Assembly: GCA_026386795.1 (NCBI GenBank)
Contig: JAPLMU010000015.1
Coordinates: 1 to 33,449 of the forward strand
Length of the DNA: 33,449 nt
Direction of reading: 5' to 3'
Origin: Planctomycetota bacterium
GTDB taxonomy: Bacteria > Planctomycetota > Phycisphaerae > Phycisphaerales > SM1A02
Position 1 is the first letter of the stretch. The number at the start of each line of letters is the position of its first letter. The translations under genes were made by a program, and so were the position numbers. The notes below the pieces were generated by a model. It was given only the letters and a program-made list of their open reading frames with translations, had not been told where the DNA came from and searched no databases. Positions 24,948-32,568 of the stretch are shown one piece after another.

Positions 24948-25742
24948 ATGCCGCGTTTCCGACTGGTCGTCGCCTACGACGGCACCCATTTCCACGGTTG
25001 GCAGCGCCAAGACCCGCCAGACGCGCCATCGCTGCGGACTGTGCAGGGCGCTCTGGAGACTGCGGTGGCGACTGCCGTGGCTCGTCGAGTGATCGTCACA
25101 GGCGCGAGCCGCACCGACGCTGGCGTGCACGGGTTCGGTCAAGTGGCAGCGTTTACCGCGGAGACACGCATCCCGGTGGATCGCATGGCAATGGCGATCA
25201 ACGCGCGGCTTCCGCGCGATGTCCGTGTTCGTTCCGCGGAAGTGGTTCACCATTCGTTCGATCCGATTTCTGATTGCGTCAGCAAGTGCTATCGCTACTC
25301 GATTGCCCATGGCGACTTTGGTACTGACGGGAATCTGCTCTTTGAGAAGCGGTATGTGTGGACCACCAGGAACGACCTTGATCACATACGCATGGCAGCC
25401 GCAGCGGGAGTGCTGGTTGGCACGCATGACTTTGCTGGGTTCGCACAAGCAAGCCATGGCCGCGGAACGACTGTGCGATCAATCTACGGATGCACCGTGA
25501 TCTCACCGCAACCCGGGCGTATCATTATTGAAGTTGCCGGCAGTGGATTTCTCTACAACATGGTGCGAATCATCGCGGGAACGCTCGTTGAAGTTGGTCG
25601 TGGCAAGATCGATACCGCCCATGTTCGCGAAGCACTTGCTACCTGCAACCGCACCGCCACTGGTCCAACGCTTCCGCCGCATGGTCTCCGGCTCGAGTGG
25701 GTCAGGTACGGTGCGCTGCCACCCATTGAGGTTGATGCGTGA
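24948..25742 (+). CDS. truA: tRNA pseudouridine(38-40) synthase (TruA)
   Basis: This 264-residue cytoplasmic enzyme would convert uridines at positions 38-40 of the tRNA anticodon arm to pseudouridine. It shows the N-terminal RLVVAYDGTHFHGWQRQ, the catalytic block GASRTDAGVHGFGQVAAF with the conserved Asp, INARLPRDVRV, FDPISDCVSKCYRY and the C-terminal GSGFLYNMVRIIAGTLVEVGRGK, all in the expected order. ATG 24948 gives the family's usual N-terminus and length. The frame is open to 24867, but those 27 extra residues (NYLLTERAVHS...) are not conserved and would cover the -10-like TATCCT. The stop overlaps the start of the next gene (TGATG), so the two are coupled. Confidence 0.94.
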   Translation: MPRFRLVVAYDGTHFHGWQRQDPPDAPSLRTVQGALETAVATAVARRVIVTGASRTDAGVHGFGQVAAFTAETRIPVDRMAMAINARLPRDVRVRSAEVVHHSFDPISDCVSKCYRYSIAHGDFGTDGNLLFEKRYVWTTRNDLDHIRMAAAAGVLVGTHDFAGFAQASHGRGTTVRSIYGCTVISPQPGRIIIEVAGSGFLYNMVRIIAGTLVEVGRGKIDTAHVREALATCNRTATGPTLPPHGLRLEWVRYGALPPIEVDA

Positions 25743-27721
25743 TGCGAACTCTGCGGCTCGCCTGCGCACTCGTTGCGGTGCTCGGATCGCCTGGATTGCA
25801 GCAGTACGTTTCCGCGCGCATCCCGATACGGCCTCTCGGCGAGATTGCACTCGATTTACCGCGTTCCATCGCTGATGCCAACGCGGCGCTTGATGTCGCG
25901 CGGACGTTGCGATTGGAAATGGACGCATTGGCGAAGCAAGCACCGAGCAGTAAGCGCGATGCGCAGATCAACTTCCGGCGCGTGGCTTTCGATCTGCTCT
26001 TTCACGGCGCTGCAGCTCGGTTTGAAGCGCAGGCAATGGTAATGGCGGGACTGCGAATGGCAGCGATGCGTGCAGAACTTGACCAGGTACTGAACAATTC
26101 GCCTGCAAAAAACGTTGACCGCAAGGCTGTTGATGAGGCGTTGCTGCGCTTCATCAAGGCAAGCACCAATGGGCTTGAGCCGTTGCCACCTGCGAGCCAA
26201 CCAGAAGTGTCATTGGCGCCGATCATGCTGCCGCTCGAACAAGCCGTGGCACTGTTGGACTCACGAAAGCCAGAGCCGTCGCCAACTGCTTGGCCGGCAC
26301 GGAGTGTGCTCACGCACACAAGCCCCGTCACTCTGCATGATCCCGACGCGACTCTCGCTGCTGCCGTGTGGATCGATGCCGAAACACGCCAAGCACTTGT
26401 TGTTGCATTCGCACGCGCGCGCGCGGCTGGCGATACGGCAAGCATGCAGGCCGTCAATCAATGCACCCGAGCGATTGAAGCGGGCACGCGGCTCGCTGAT
26501 CGACCCGATGGCTGGACTGCTAGCGCCGTCTGCCAAGGTCTGCGTGCGCTCGCCGAGGCATTGAGCAGTACAAACGCCACGCGCGTTGCCGATGCTCTTA
26601 CGTCCGAAGCTTCGTGCGTTGCCTTCGACCCTGCGCCACTGCGAAGCGATCTGCGTGCCGTGGCAACCGAGTTGCGTGCACGTGCCATCACGAACGGAAT
26701 TCGTGTTGCTGAGGAACTGCCGGTCATCGCCCGCGGACCCGATGCTGGCGCTGATGTTGCAGCCAAAGCATTGCGCGAAGATGCTGCTGATCTAGGGCGA
26801 ATTGCTGCTATTCCAGGTTGGATTGATGCGATTGGGGCCGCGCGTGCTCCGTCTCGTCCGGCGTTCGAGAATGTCAGTAAAGCGTGGTCCGCTGGTTTAC
26901 GCGACGCCAGTCGACGTGACGGCATTCGCAACAGCATGGACATGTTCGCCGCTGAGTTTGATCTCTTCAACGCCGGACGATTTGAACGCATGGTGCGTCG
27001 CGGCGACGCAAGCGCCATCAACGCATGTGCGGGACGGTCCAGCGAATTGCTTCAGGAGATCGATCGCCGACGAGGCGCATGGGCCGGGGCGTGGGCGACC
27101 GGAAAGCCAAACACGGACGCAGCGCGACGCATGTTGCAGGCTTCCCGCATGGCAGAAGTACTCGAGTGGTCGGCCGCGCTGCAGAGTCGCGACGGTACTG
27201 AGCGTCGACTGAATGCGTGGGGGGGATGCGCGGCACCACCAGACAGTTGGATGCCACATCCGAAAGCAATTGCCGCACGCAGCGCACTTGCACTTGAATC
27301 ATTTCTGGCTGGACAAGACGCCGCCGCGGAATCGGACATCGCGACCGTGGAATCCGACCTGCCGATGATGGTGGTGGTTGCTCGGCTGACCGACGTCCTG
27401 GAGCCGTGGCTTGCATCTCGCGACTCGCTTGGGGCACGGCTTGCCACCGTTCGCGACGCACCAGCGAGCGATGCGTATTTGGGTTCAGACCGGGCGCTCT
27501 TGATGCAACTCTCCCGCTGCTTGACCGAGGAAGCGCGCGCGCGCGCGCTCCGTCAAGACGAGACGGCCAAGGAGTTGCACGGCATGAGTGCCGTAATTTG
27601 TGCTGAATTTGCCGGGCGGCTTGATGGCGACATCGCGCGCCTGACTGCGCTCAAGCGCCTTGCCGCAGAAATCGCTGCTCGCCCCAGCACTCCGCTCGGC
27701 AGTTCCCCCAAGCGCCGCTAG
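25742..27721 (+). CDS. Large Ala-rich exported protein of unknown function
   Basis: This 659-residue protein has an N-terminal hydrophobic stretch (LRLACALVAVLGSPGL) that could be a signal peptide, followed by a long Ala/Arg-rich, probably all-helical sequence without recognised domains or catalytic motifs. The helices from about residues 40-120, 200-300 and 440-640 have repeated Ala-x-x-Ala and Leu heptad-like spacing, suggesting a helical-repeat or coiled structure. The start is ATG 25742, overlapping the truA stop; GTG 25739 is also possible. The stop codon TAG at 27719-27721 is the first half of the -10-like TAGGCT of the next gene. It may be a lineage-specific envelope protein. Coding potential is supported by the long open frame in an operon position. 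Confidence 0.75.
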   Translation: MRTLRLACALVAVLGSPGLQQYVSARIPIRPLGEIALDLPRSIADANAALDVARTLRLEMDALAKQAPSSKRDAQINFRRVAFDLLFHGAAARFEAQAMVMAGLRMAAMRAELDQVLNNSPAKNVDRKAVDEALLRFIKASTNGLEPLPPASQPEVSLAPIMLPLEQAVALLDSRKPEPSPTAWPARSVLTHTSPVTLHDPDATLAAAVWIDAETRQALVVAFARARAAGDTASMQAVNQCTRAIEAGTRLADRPDGWTASAVCQGLRALAEALSSTNATRVADALTSEASCVAFDPAPLRSDLRAVATELRARAITNGIRVAEELPVIARGPDAGADVAAKALREDAADLGRIAAIPGWIDAIGAARAPSRPAFENVSKAWSAGLRDASRRDGIRNSMDMFAAEFDLFNAGRFERMVRRGDASAINACAGRSSELLQEIDRRRGAWAGAWATGKPNTDAARRMLQASRMAEVLEWSAALQSRDGTERRLNAWGGCAAPPDSWMPHPKAIAARSALALESFLAGQDAAAESDIATVESDLPMMVVVARLTDVLEPWLASRDSLGARLATVRDAPASDAYLGSDRALLMQLSRCLTEEARARALRQDETAKELHGMSAVICAEFAGRLDGDIARLTALKRLAAEIAARPSTPLGSSPKRR

Positions 27722-27724
27722 GCT
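27719..27724 (+). promoter_or_regulatory. TAGGCT, putative -10 element overlapping a stop codon
   Basis: TAGGCT ends 6 bases before ATG 27731 and includes the stop codon of the upstream gene. The same hexamer precedes dut. Confidence 0.5.
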
Positions 27725-27730
27725 TTGTGC

Positions 27731-28408
27731 ATGAACATTCTTGTTGCAGGACCACATCCCGACGATCAAGAACTTGGCATGGGCGGCACTATTGCCCGCT
27801 TGGTGTCTCAGGGTCATCGTGTACTGATGCTTGACCTCACCGACGGCGAGCCGACTCCATTTGGCGATCGCGCTACGCGTGCTCGAGAGTCTGCTGAAGC
27901 CGCACGGATCCTTGGTGCCGAGCGCATCACGCTCGACTTACCGAACCGTACGGTGACGCATTCGGTGGAAGCACGTCACAAGGTTGCCGCGATCATTCGA
28001 ACATTCCGCGCGGAGATGATCTTCGTTCCATATCACGAAGACGCGCACCCAGACCATATTGCGGGCACACGTATTGTTGAAGACGCGCGTTTCGACGCCA
28101 AGCTCACCAATTGCGGATTGCCCGGCGAGCCCATCTACGCAAAGTGGTTGTTTCATTATTACGCAACACACTTGCGCATCGTGCCGCAGCCATCGTTCAT
28201 GTTTGACACGACGGGCTTTAGTGAGCAGAAACGCAATGCAGTCTTGGCATATCGCAGCCAGTTTGTGGACAACCCAGGAAATCGGCGCGTAGTCGAGTGG
28301 CTTGATGCCGCAGGCACCTACTTCGGGAGCCGCATCGGCACCACGAGCGCGGAGCCGTTCTTTGCACGGGAGCCACTTGGACTGACCGGGCTGACTGCGC
28401 TGGCGTGA
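27731..28408 (+). CDS. PIG-L family N-acetylglucosaminyl deacetylase, BshB1-like
   Basis: This 225-residue zinc-dependent deacetylase has the family motif HPDDQELGMGG at residues 10-20 and the metal-binding HEDAHPDHIAG near residue 105. The DLTDGEPTPFGD segment and the EAARILGAERITLDLPNR segment are closest to BshB1, which deacetylates GlcNAc-malate in bacillithiol synthesis. The related LmbE/MshB deacetylases act on other GlcNAc conjugates, so the substrate is not certain. No bshA or bshC gene is in the window. ATG 27731 is favoured over the in-frame TTG 27725 because it follows a -10-like hexamer by six bases. It converges with the aminotransferase gene, with 54 bases between the stops and no strong hairpin. 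Confidence 0.85.
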   Translation: MNILVAGPHPDDQELGMGGTIARLVSQGHRVLMLDLTDGEPTPFGDRATRARESAEAARILGAERITLDLPNRTVTHSVEARHKVAAIIRTFRAEMIFVPYHEDAHPDHIAGTRIVEDARFDAKLTNCGLPGEPIYAKWLFHYYATHLRIVPQPSFMFDTTGFSEQKRNAVLAYRSQFVDNPGNRRVVEWLDAAGTYFGSRIGTTSAEPFFAREPLGLTGLTALA

Positions 28409-28462
28409 AAAGGTGTGGCTGTCAAAGCGAAATCCGGCGGTTTGCCGCGAACGCTCCGGCAA

Positions 28463-29653
28463 TCAGGCGAGTTTCTTCACCGTCTCAACAACGCTCTCGG
28501 CAACCCAGTGGCGCTGCGCTTCCGTGAGTTCGCCGTAGATCGGCATGGCAATCGTTTCGAGCGCGGCGCGCTCTGAATGCGGGAACACGCCCTTCTGATA
28601 TCCCAAGAATTTGAAGCACTCCTGCATGTGTAAGCAGAGCGGGTAGTAAATCTCGGTGCCAATCTTGCGCTTGGTGAGTTCATCGCGCACAGCGTCTCGG
28701 ATACGCGCTGGCACACGGATAACGTACTGGTTGTAGATGTGACGACCAGCGGTCGGCGCCTTCGGGAAGCGAAGCGGAAGCCCGCCCGCGTCCACCGGAA
28801 CTGAGCTGTCGGCGGCACCATGCGCGGTAAAGAATTCGTCGTACCACGCGGCATTGCGCTGGCGCGCGTTACTCCACGAATCAAGGTGCCGGAGCTTGAT
28901 GCTGAGTACCGCAGCCTGCAGCGCATCTAGGCGCGAGTTCATACCGATTTCTTGGTGGAAATACTTGGGCTCCATGCCGTGATTGCGCAGGCGCTTCATG
29001 CGGGCCGCGTGCACATCGGAGTTGGTGGACATGATGCCACCGTCGCCAAATCCACCGAGGTTCTTCGAGGGAAAGAAGCTGTAGGTGCCAATGTCGCCAA
29101 CGCTTCCAACGCGGCGACCGTGCACGTCTTCGGTACCAATGGCTTGCGCGCAGTCTTCAACAACCGTCAGGTTCCGCGCCTTGGCGATCGCCATGATGCT
29201 GTCAAGATCCGCGGCTTGACCAAAGAGATGTACGGGCATCAAGCACTTCACCTTCTTGCAGCATCCGAAGGCTTCTTCGGTTGACTTTGGGCAGATGTTG
29301 TAGGTGGTGGGGTCGATGTCTACGAAGACCGGGCGTGCGCCCAAGCGATGCACGCTGCCAGCGGTGGCGAAGAAGGTGAACGTCGGGAGAATCACCTCGT
29401 CGCCAGGGCCGACATCAAGGGCCTGTAGAGCGAGCAGGATTGCATCGGAACCGTTGGCGCATCCGATCGCATGCTTGGCGTGGCAATAGGCGGCCACTTC
29501 CTTCTCAAGATCGTCGATCTTGGGACCGCCAATGAAGTACTGGCTCTCCATCACCGCAAGCACTGCTGGCTCAATCTCAGCACGGATCGTGGCGTATTGA
29601 GCCTTGAGGTCAAGGAGCGGGACGGTGACTTCACGGGCGGTCGCAGTGGTCAT
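28463..29653 (-). CDS. DegT/DnrJ/EryC1/StrS family sugar aminotransferase
   Basis: This 396-residue PLP enzyme belongs to the family that aminates keto sugars for surface polysaccharides or glycans. Landmarks are VPLLDLKAQYATIRAEIEPAV, the cofactor-binding GCANGSDAILLALQALDVGPGDEVI, PTFTFFATAGSVHRLGARPVFVDID, VEDCAQAIG with the Asp that binds the pyridine ring, and YSFFPSKNLGGFGDGG with the Schiff-base Lys. The C-terminal half includes GMNSRLDALQAAVL and HIYNQYVIR. I chose ATG 29653, preceded by TATCAT six bases upstream. The longer frame to 29830 would overlap dut with no conserved sequence. It is last in a reverse group of four but seems to have its own promoter. No nucleotide-sugar or glycosyltransferase gene is nearby. 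Confidence 0.92.
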   Translation of the reverse strand: MTTATAREVTVPLLDLKAQYATIRAEIEPAVLAVMESQYFIGGPKIDDLEKEVAAYCHAKHAIGCANGSDAILLALQALDVGPGDEVILPTFTFFATAGSVHRLGARPVFVDIDPTTYNICPKSTEEAFGCCKKVKCLMPVHLFGQAADLDSIMAIAKARNLTVVEDCAQAIGTEDVHGRRVGSVGDIGTYSFFPSKNLGGFGDGGIMSTNSDVHAARMKRLRNHGMEPKYFHQEIGMNSRLDALQAAVLSIKLRHLDSWSNARQRNAAWYDEFFTAHGAADSSVPVDAGGLPLRFPKAPTAGRHIYNQYVIRVPARIRDAVRDELTKRKIGTEIYYPLCLHMQECFKFLGYQKGVFPHSERAALETIAMPIYGELTEAQRHWVAESVVETVKKLA

Positions 29654-29659
29654 TCCGAG

Positions 29660-29665
29660 ATGATA
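29660..29665 (-). promoter_or_regulatory. TATCAT, putative -10 element of the aminotransferase
   Basis: On the reverse strand TATCAT ends 6 bases before the ATG at 29653. CTGACC lies 17 bases further upstream and could act as a weak -35. Confidence 0.55.
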
Positions 29666-29684
29666 CGGAGCGGCGCGCTTCCGG

Positions 29685-30128
29685 TCAGCGCCCAGTGCTG
29701 CCAAATCCACCCCCGCCACGCGATGTTCCATCAAGTTCCTCAACCACGCGAACCGTCGCACGCGCCACCGGTGCCACCACCATCTGCGCGATCCGCATCC
29801 CGTGCTCCACCGTAAATGCTGCGCGCCCAAGATTCACAAGCGGCACCTTCATCTCACCGCGATAATCACTGTCAACGGTGCCCGGAGAATTTGGCATACC
29901 AATTCCGTGCTTCGTGGCAAGGCCGGACCGCGGTCGAACCTGCGCTTCAAAGCCATGTGGAATGGCCATCGCAAATCCACACGGAATCATGGCGATGTCA
30001 CCGGGCGCCAGTGTCACCGGCGCTTCGATGCAGGCGTGGAGGTCGAGGCCCGCCGCGTGCTCGGTTTGGTAGGCGGGGAGCTGCGCGCCTTGGTGGAGGC
30101 GGAGGAAACGGATTTCGACGGCGTGCAT
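29685..30128 (-). CDS. dut: Deoxyuridine 5'-triphosphate nucleotidohydrolase (dUTPase)
   Basis: This 147-residue homotrimeric enzyme would hydrolyse dUTP to dUMP and pyrophosphate, keeping uracil out of DNA. All five family motifs are present in order: HAAGLDLHA (motif 1), VRPRSGLATKHGI (motif 2), GTVDSDYRGEMKVPLVN with the catalytic Asp (motif 3), GMRIAQMVV (motif 4) and the C-terminal RGGGGFGSTGR (motif 5, the flexible arm that closes the site). The length is typical. The start ATG 30128 lies inside the extended 3' end of the bcp gene, which overlaps by 115 bases in another frame. TAGGCT ends seven bases upstream, so dut can be transcribed independently as a leaderless message. Confidence 0.95.
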   Translation of the reverse strand: MHAVEIRFLRLHQGAQLPAYQTEHAAGLDLHACIEAPVTLAPGDIAMIPCGFAMAIPHGFEAQVRPRSGLATKHGIGMPNSPGTVDSDYRGEMKVPLVNLGRAAFTVEHGMRIAQMVVAPVARATVRVVEELDGTSRGGGGFGSTGR

Positions 30129-30619
30129 GATGCGGAGCCTAGCGCGGCGGCAGCGGCAAGGATCTCGTCAGCGTGACCTTCGGGCTTGACCTTGTCAAAG
30201 CGTGCGGCCACTTTGCCGTCTGGACCAATCAGGTAGGTGGTGCGCGCAACGCCCATATATTTCTTGCCGTACATGGATTTTTCCTGCCACGTTCCATAGG
30301 CGGTGCACAACTTCGGCGCCTTGCCAGCGGCGGGCTCGTCAGCGAGTAACGCGAACGGCAACTTGTATTTCTTGATGAACTTCACATGGCTCGCGGTGCC
30401 GTCTGGGCTCACACCCAGGACCTCAATGCCGGCCTTACGCAACTTTGCCCACCCGTCGCGGAAGGAGCATGCTTCCACGGTGCAACCGGGCGTGTCATCC
30501 TTTGGATAGAAGTACAGCACAACGGATCGACCCTTGAATTCGGCAAGGGTTCGGAGCGTGCCAGTTTGGTCGGGGGCGGAGAACGCGGCAGCCTTGCGGC
30601 CAGGATTCAAGAGGGGCAT
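30014..30619 (-). CDS. bcp: Thiol peroxidase of the Bcp/PrxQ family with an unusual C-terminal extension
   Basis: This 201-residue cytoplasmic peroxiredoxin would reduce hydrogen and organic peroxides using thioredoxin. It shows FSAPDQTGTLRTLAEFKGRSVVLYFYPKDDTPGCTVEAC (broken here: residues about 12-50), with the peroxidatic Cys in TPGC and the resolving Cys five residues later as in E. coli Bcp. SFRDGW, VLGVSPD, FALLADE and TTYLIGPDGKV follow. The family usually ends near residue 155-160. Here the frame continues about 41 residues into the dut gene as a low-complexity Ser/Thr/Pro/Lys/Arg tail. A TAG at 30141-30139 in the +1 frame lies exactly at the expected end, so the tail probably comes from an indel. 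ATG 30619 follows TACATT by seven bases. Confidence 0.9.
   Translation of the reverse strand: MPLLNPGRKAAAFSAPDQTGTLRTLAEFKGRSVVLYFYPKDDTPGCTVEACSFRDGWAKLRKAGIEVLGVSPDGTASHVKFIKKYKLPFALLADEPAAGKAPKLCTAYGTWQEKSMYGKKYMGVARTTYLIGPDGKVAARFDKVKPEGHADEILAAAAALGSASCTPSKSVSSASTKARSSPPTKPSTRRASTSTPASKRR
30136..30141 (-). promoter_or_regulatory. TAGGCT, putative -10 element of dut
   Basis: On the reverse strand TAGGCT ends 7 bases before ATG 30128. Its TAG would be the bcp stop if the bcp frame were shifted by one base. Confidence 0.5.
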
Positions 30620-30626
30620 GGCGGGA

Positions 30627-30632
30627 AATGTA
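30627..30632 (-). promoter_or_regulatory. TACATT, putative -10 element of bcp
   Basis: On the reverse strand TACATT ends 7 bases before ATG 30619, arguing for that start and not the ATG at 30661. Confidence 0.55.
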
Positions 30633-30647
30633 CGCGCCACGTCTGCT

Positions 30648-31382
30648 TTAGACGAGCGCAAATTTCACGCTTGCCAACAAAATGATCAATCCGAGAAGAA
30701 GTCGCAACGTTCGCTGCGATGCGCCGCGAACGCTCCATTGCGCACCAATCCAGCCACTGATGACGACGGCCCCGCATGCCCACCACATCCACGGCGGTAA
30801 CTGAATTCCCTGCGTCATCATTCCGCCAAGGCCAGCGATTGAATTCACCAGAATGAACGGCGCGGACAGGGCCGCCGCTTCGCGCGGCGTTGACCATCCG
30901 CCAAGGATCAAAAGCGGGGTGAGAAAGATGCCGCCACCGACTCCGACCAGACCAGAGAGTGCACCGATCACCGCGCCGATGACAATCGCAAATGGCAGCG
31001 GGAGTGCGCGCGCCGGACGCGGCAGCGACGGTATGAATAGTCGCACTGCAACGCACACCAGCACAATCGCCACCACCATTCGAAAGATGCCGTCCGGAAG
31101 CGTGCGCGTACCACCAAGGAACGCCATCGGCACGGATGTGACGATGAACGGCAAGAGCATCCGCCAACGAACCTGCCCCGCAAGAGCGAATGTCAGTGTG
31201 GCGATCATCGACACCAACACGTTGAGGACCAGTGCTGACGGACGCATCACAGTTGCACCGACGCCGAACAAGGCCATGACCGCTAAGTAACCCGACGCCC
31301 CGCCGTGCCCAACGCTCGCGTACAGCGCCGCAACGAATGCGAGCAACAGTACGAATGCTTCGAGGGTTCCTGCGCTGTCCAT
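30648..31382 (-). CDS. TauE/SafE family membrane transporter
   Basis: This 244-residue integral membrane protein has about seven or eight hydrophobic segments and two halves that each begin with a Gly-rich turn: ASVGHGGASGYLAVM near residue 22 and LSGLVGVGGGIFLTPLLIL near 145. This repeat is the hallmark of the TauE/SafE (DUF81) family, whose members export sulfite, sulfoacetate or other small anions; the substrate here is not known. The protein ends in a short basic/hydrophobic segment. It is 28 bases upstream of bcp on the same strand, and divergent from moaA across 91 bases. ATG 31382 follows TACCTT by eight bases, again without a Shine-Dalgarno. Confidence 0.9.
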   Translation of the reverse strand: MDSAGTLEAFVLLLAFVAALYASVGHGGASGYLAVMALFGVGATVMRPSALVLNVLVSMIATLTFALAGQVRWRMLLPFIVTSVPMAFLGGTRTLPDGIFRMVVAIVLVCVAVRLFIPSLPRPARALPLPFAIVIGAVIGALSGLVGVGGGIFLTPLLILGGWSTPREAAALSAPFILVNSIAGLGGMMTQGIQLPPWMWWACGAVVISGWIGAQWSVRGASQRTLRLLLGLIILLASVKFALV

Positions 31383-31390
31383 GTCGTAGG

Positions 31391-31396
31391 AAGGTA
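31391..31396 (-). promoter_or_regulatory. TACCTT, putative -10 element of the TauE/SafE gene
   Basis: On the reverse strand TACCTT ends 8 bases before ATG 31382. The 91-base divergent gap 31383-31473 also carries the forward TACCCT at 31458. Confidence 0.5.
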
Positions 31397-31457
31397 CCGC
31401 CCAGACAACGGTGGCATGTCCGCTCCGGAGCGCGCCGATTCAACATGCGCGGTGTGC

Positions 31458-31463
31458 TACCCT
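31458..31463 (+). promoter_or_regulatory. TACCCT, putative -10 element of moaA
   Basis: TACCCT ends 10 bases before ATG 31474, which supports the longer moaA N-terminus over ATG 31660. Confidence 0.45.
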
Positions 31464-31473
31464 CAAAGCAGTC

Positions 31474-32551
31474 ATGCGCCTCGATCGACACACTCCCGAC
31501 CACCCGACCAAGGCGCCCGAAGCCTCCAGTACGGGAATCGGCGCAGGTGCATCGGGCACGATCGCGTTGCAACAATGGAAATCCGCGAGCGCGCTGCGGG
31601 AATTGCCAGCGCGGCAGCCTCTGCCGCCAGCACCGGACGAAGTGCGCGCGAAGCGGCGCATGATTGATTCGCACGGCCGCACCATCCTGGACTTGCGAAT
31701 CAGTATCACCGACCGCTGCAACTTTCGATGCGTCTATTGCATGGAACCAGATGTTCGGTTTCAACCTGCTGACCGGCTGCTGACGCCAAGCGAGATCGTG
31801 CGCATGGCGGGGATCGCCGAAGGGCTTGGGGTCCGCAAGATCCGGATCACCGGCGGCGAGCCGACCCTCCACCCGGAACTCGAAACGATCATTGCTGGAA
31901 TCCGCAACACAACGCGTGTGGAAATCGCAATGATCACTAACGGATCACTGCTCACGCGCAACGCCCTCGCGCGGTGGAAGCGCGCTGGACTCGATCGAGT
32001 GACTATCAGTATCGATTCTGTGCGTGCTGATCGCTTCGCGCGCGTGACCCGTTCGACGGCAACTCCGGACGATGTGATGGCAGGTATTGATGCGTGTATC
32101 GTTTGGCGTAGAAATGCGCTTCATTGAATACATGCCACTCGACTCTGCGCATGCATGGGATCGAACGCTCATGGTGCCAGCGGCGGAGACGCGCGCCGCG
32201 ATCGAGCAGACGTTCGCGCTGCTCCCGACCGGTGCCGATGATGCGCATAGCACGGCGCGCACCTACCGATTTGCCGATGGCGCACCCGGCACTGTGGGTT
32301 TCATCGCTCCTGTGAGTAGCCCGTTCTGCGGTGCATGCAGCCGCTTGCGGCTGACTGCCGACGGCTTCGTTCGCCCGTGCCTGTTTAGCACCACCGAATG
32401 GGGCCTTCTGCCGCTCCTCCGGAATGGGGCGAGCGATGCAGACATTGAGCGATTCTTGATTGATGTCACTTGGACAAAGTTGTCCGGTCACCAGATTTCC
32501 TCTCCAACATTTACACAGCCAGCGCGACCAATGTCTGCCGTCGGTGGCTGA
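31474..32551 (+). pseudogene. moaA: Broken GTP 3',8-cyclase (moaA), internal out-of-frame deletion
   Basis: MoaA is the radical-SAM enzyme that starts molybdenum-cofactor synthesis. The 5' part (to the stop at 32127) carries LRISITDRCNFRCVYC with the SAM-cluster Cys triad, RITGGEPTLHPEL and TISIDSVRADRF, up to VMAGIDAC. The frame then runs into a short nonsense tail. A second frame, overlapping from about 32090, resumes the family at GVEMRFIEYMPLD and goes on through FCGACSRLRLTADGFVRPCLF (the second cluster Cys residues) to the usual end RPMSAVGG at 32551. Against E. coli MoaA recalled from memory, about 30-33 residues are missing between the two parts and the join is out of frame. ATG 31474 gives an N-terminal extension of about 60 residues; ATG 31660 would give the normal N-terminus. 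Confidence 0.88.
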
Positions 32552-32568
32552 TGAGTGGAACACACATT

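Noticed and set aside
30607-31872. Long reverse open frame (about 421 codons) crossing the TauE/SafE gene and moaA
   Set aside because: It overlaps well-supported genes on both strands, is Arg/Cys/Trp rich in a shadow-like way and has no family resemblance.
32087-32551. Separate small gene for the MoaA C-terminal part
   Set aside because: It begins in the middle of the MoaA barrel and has no promoter or ribosome site of its own, so it is the second part of the broken moaA.
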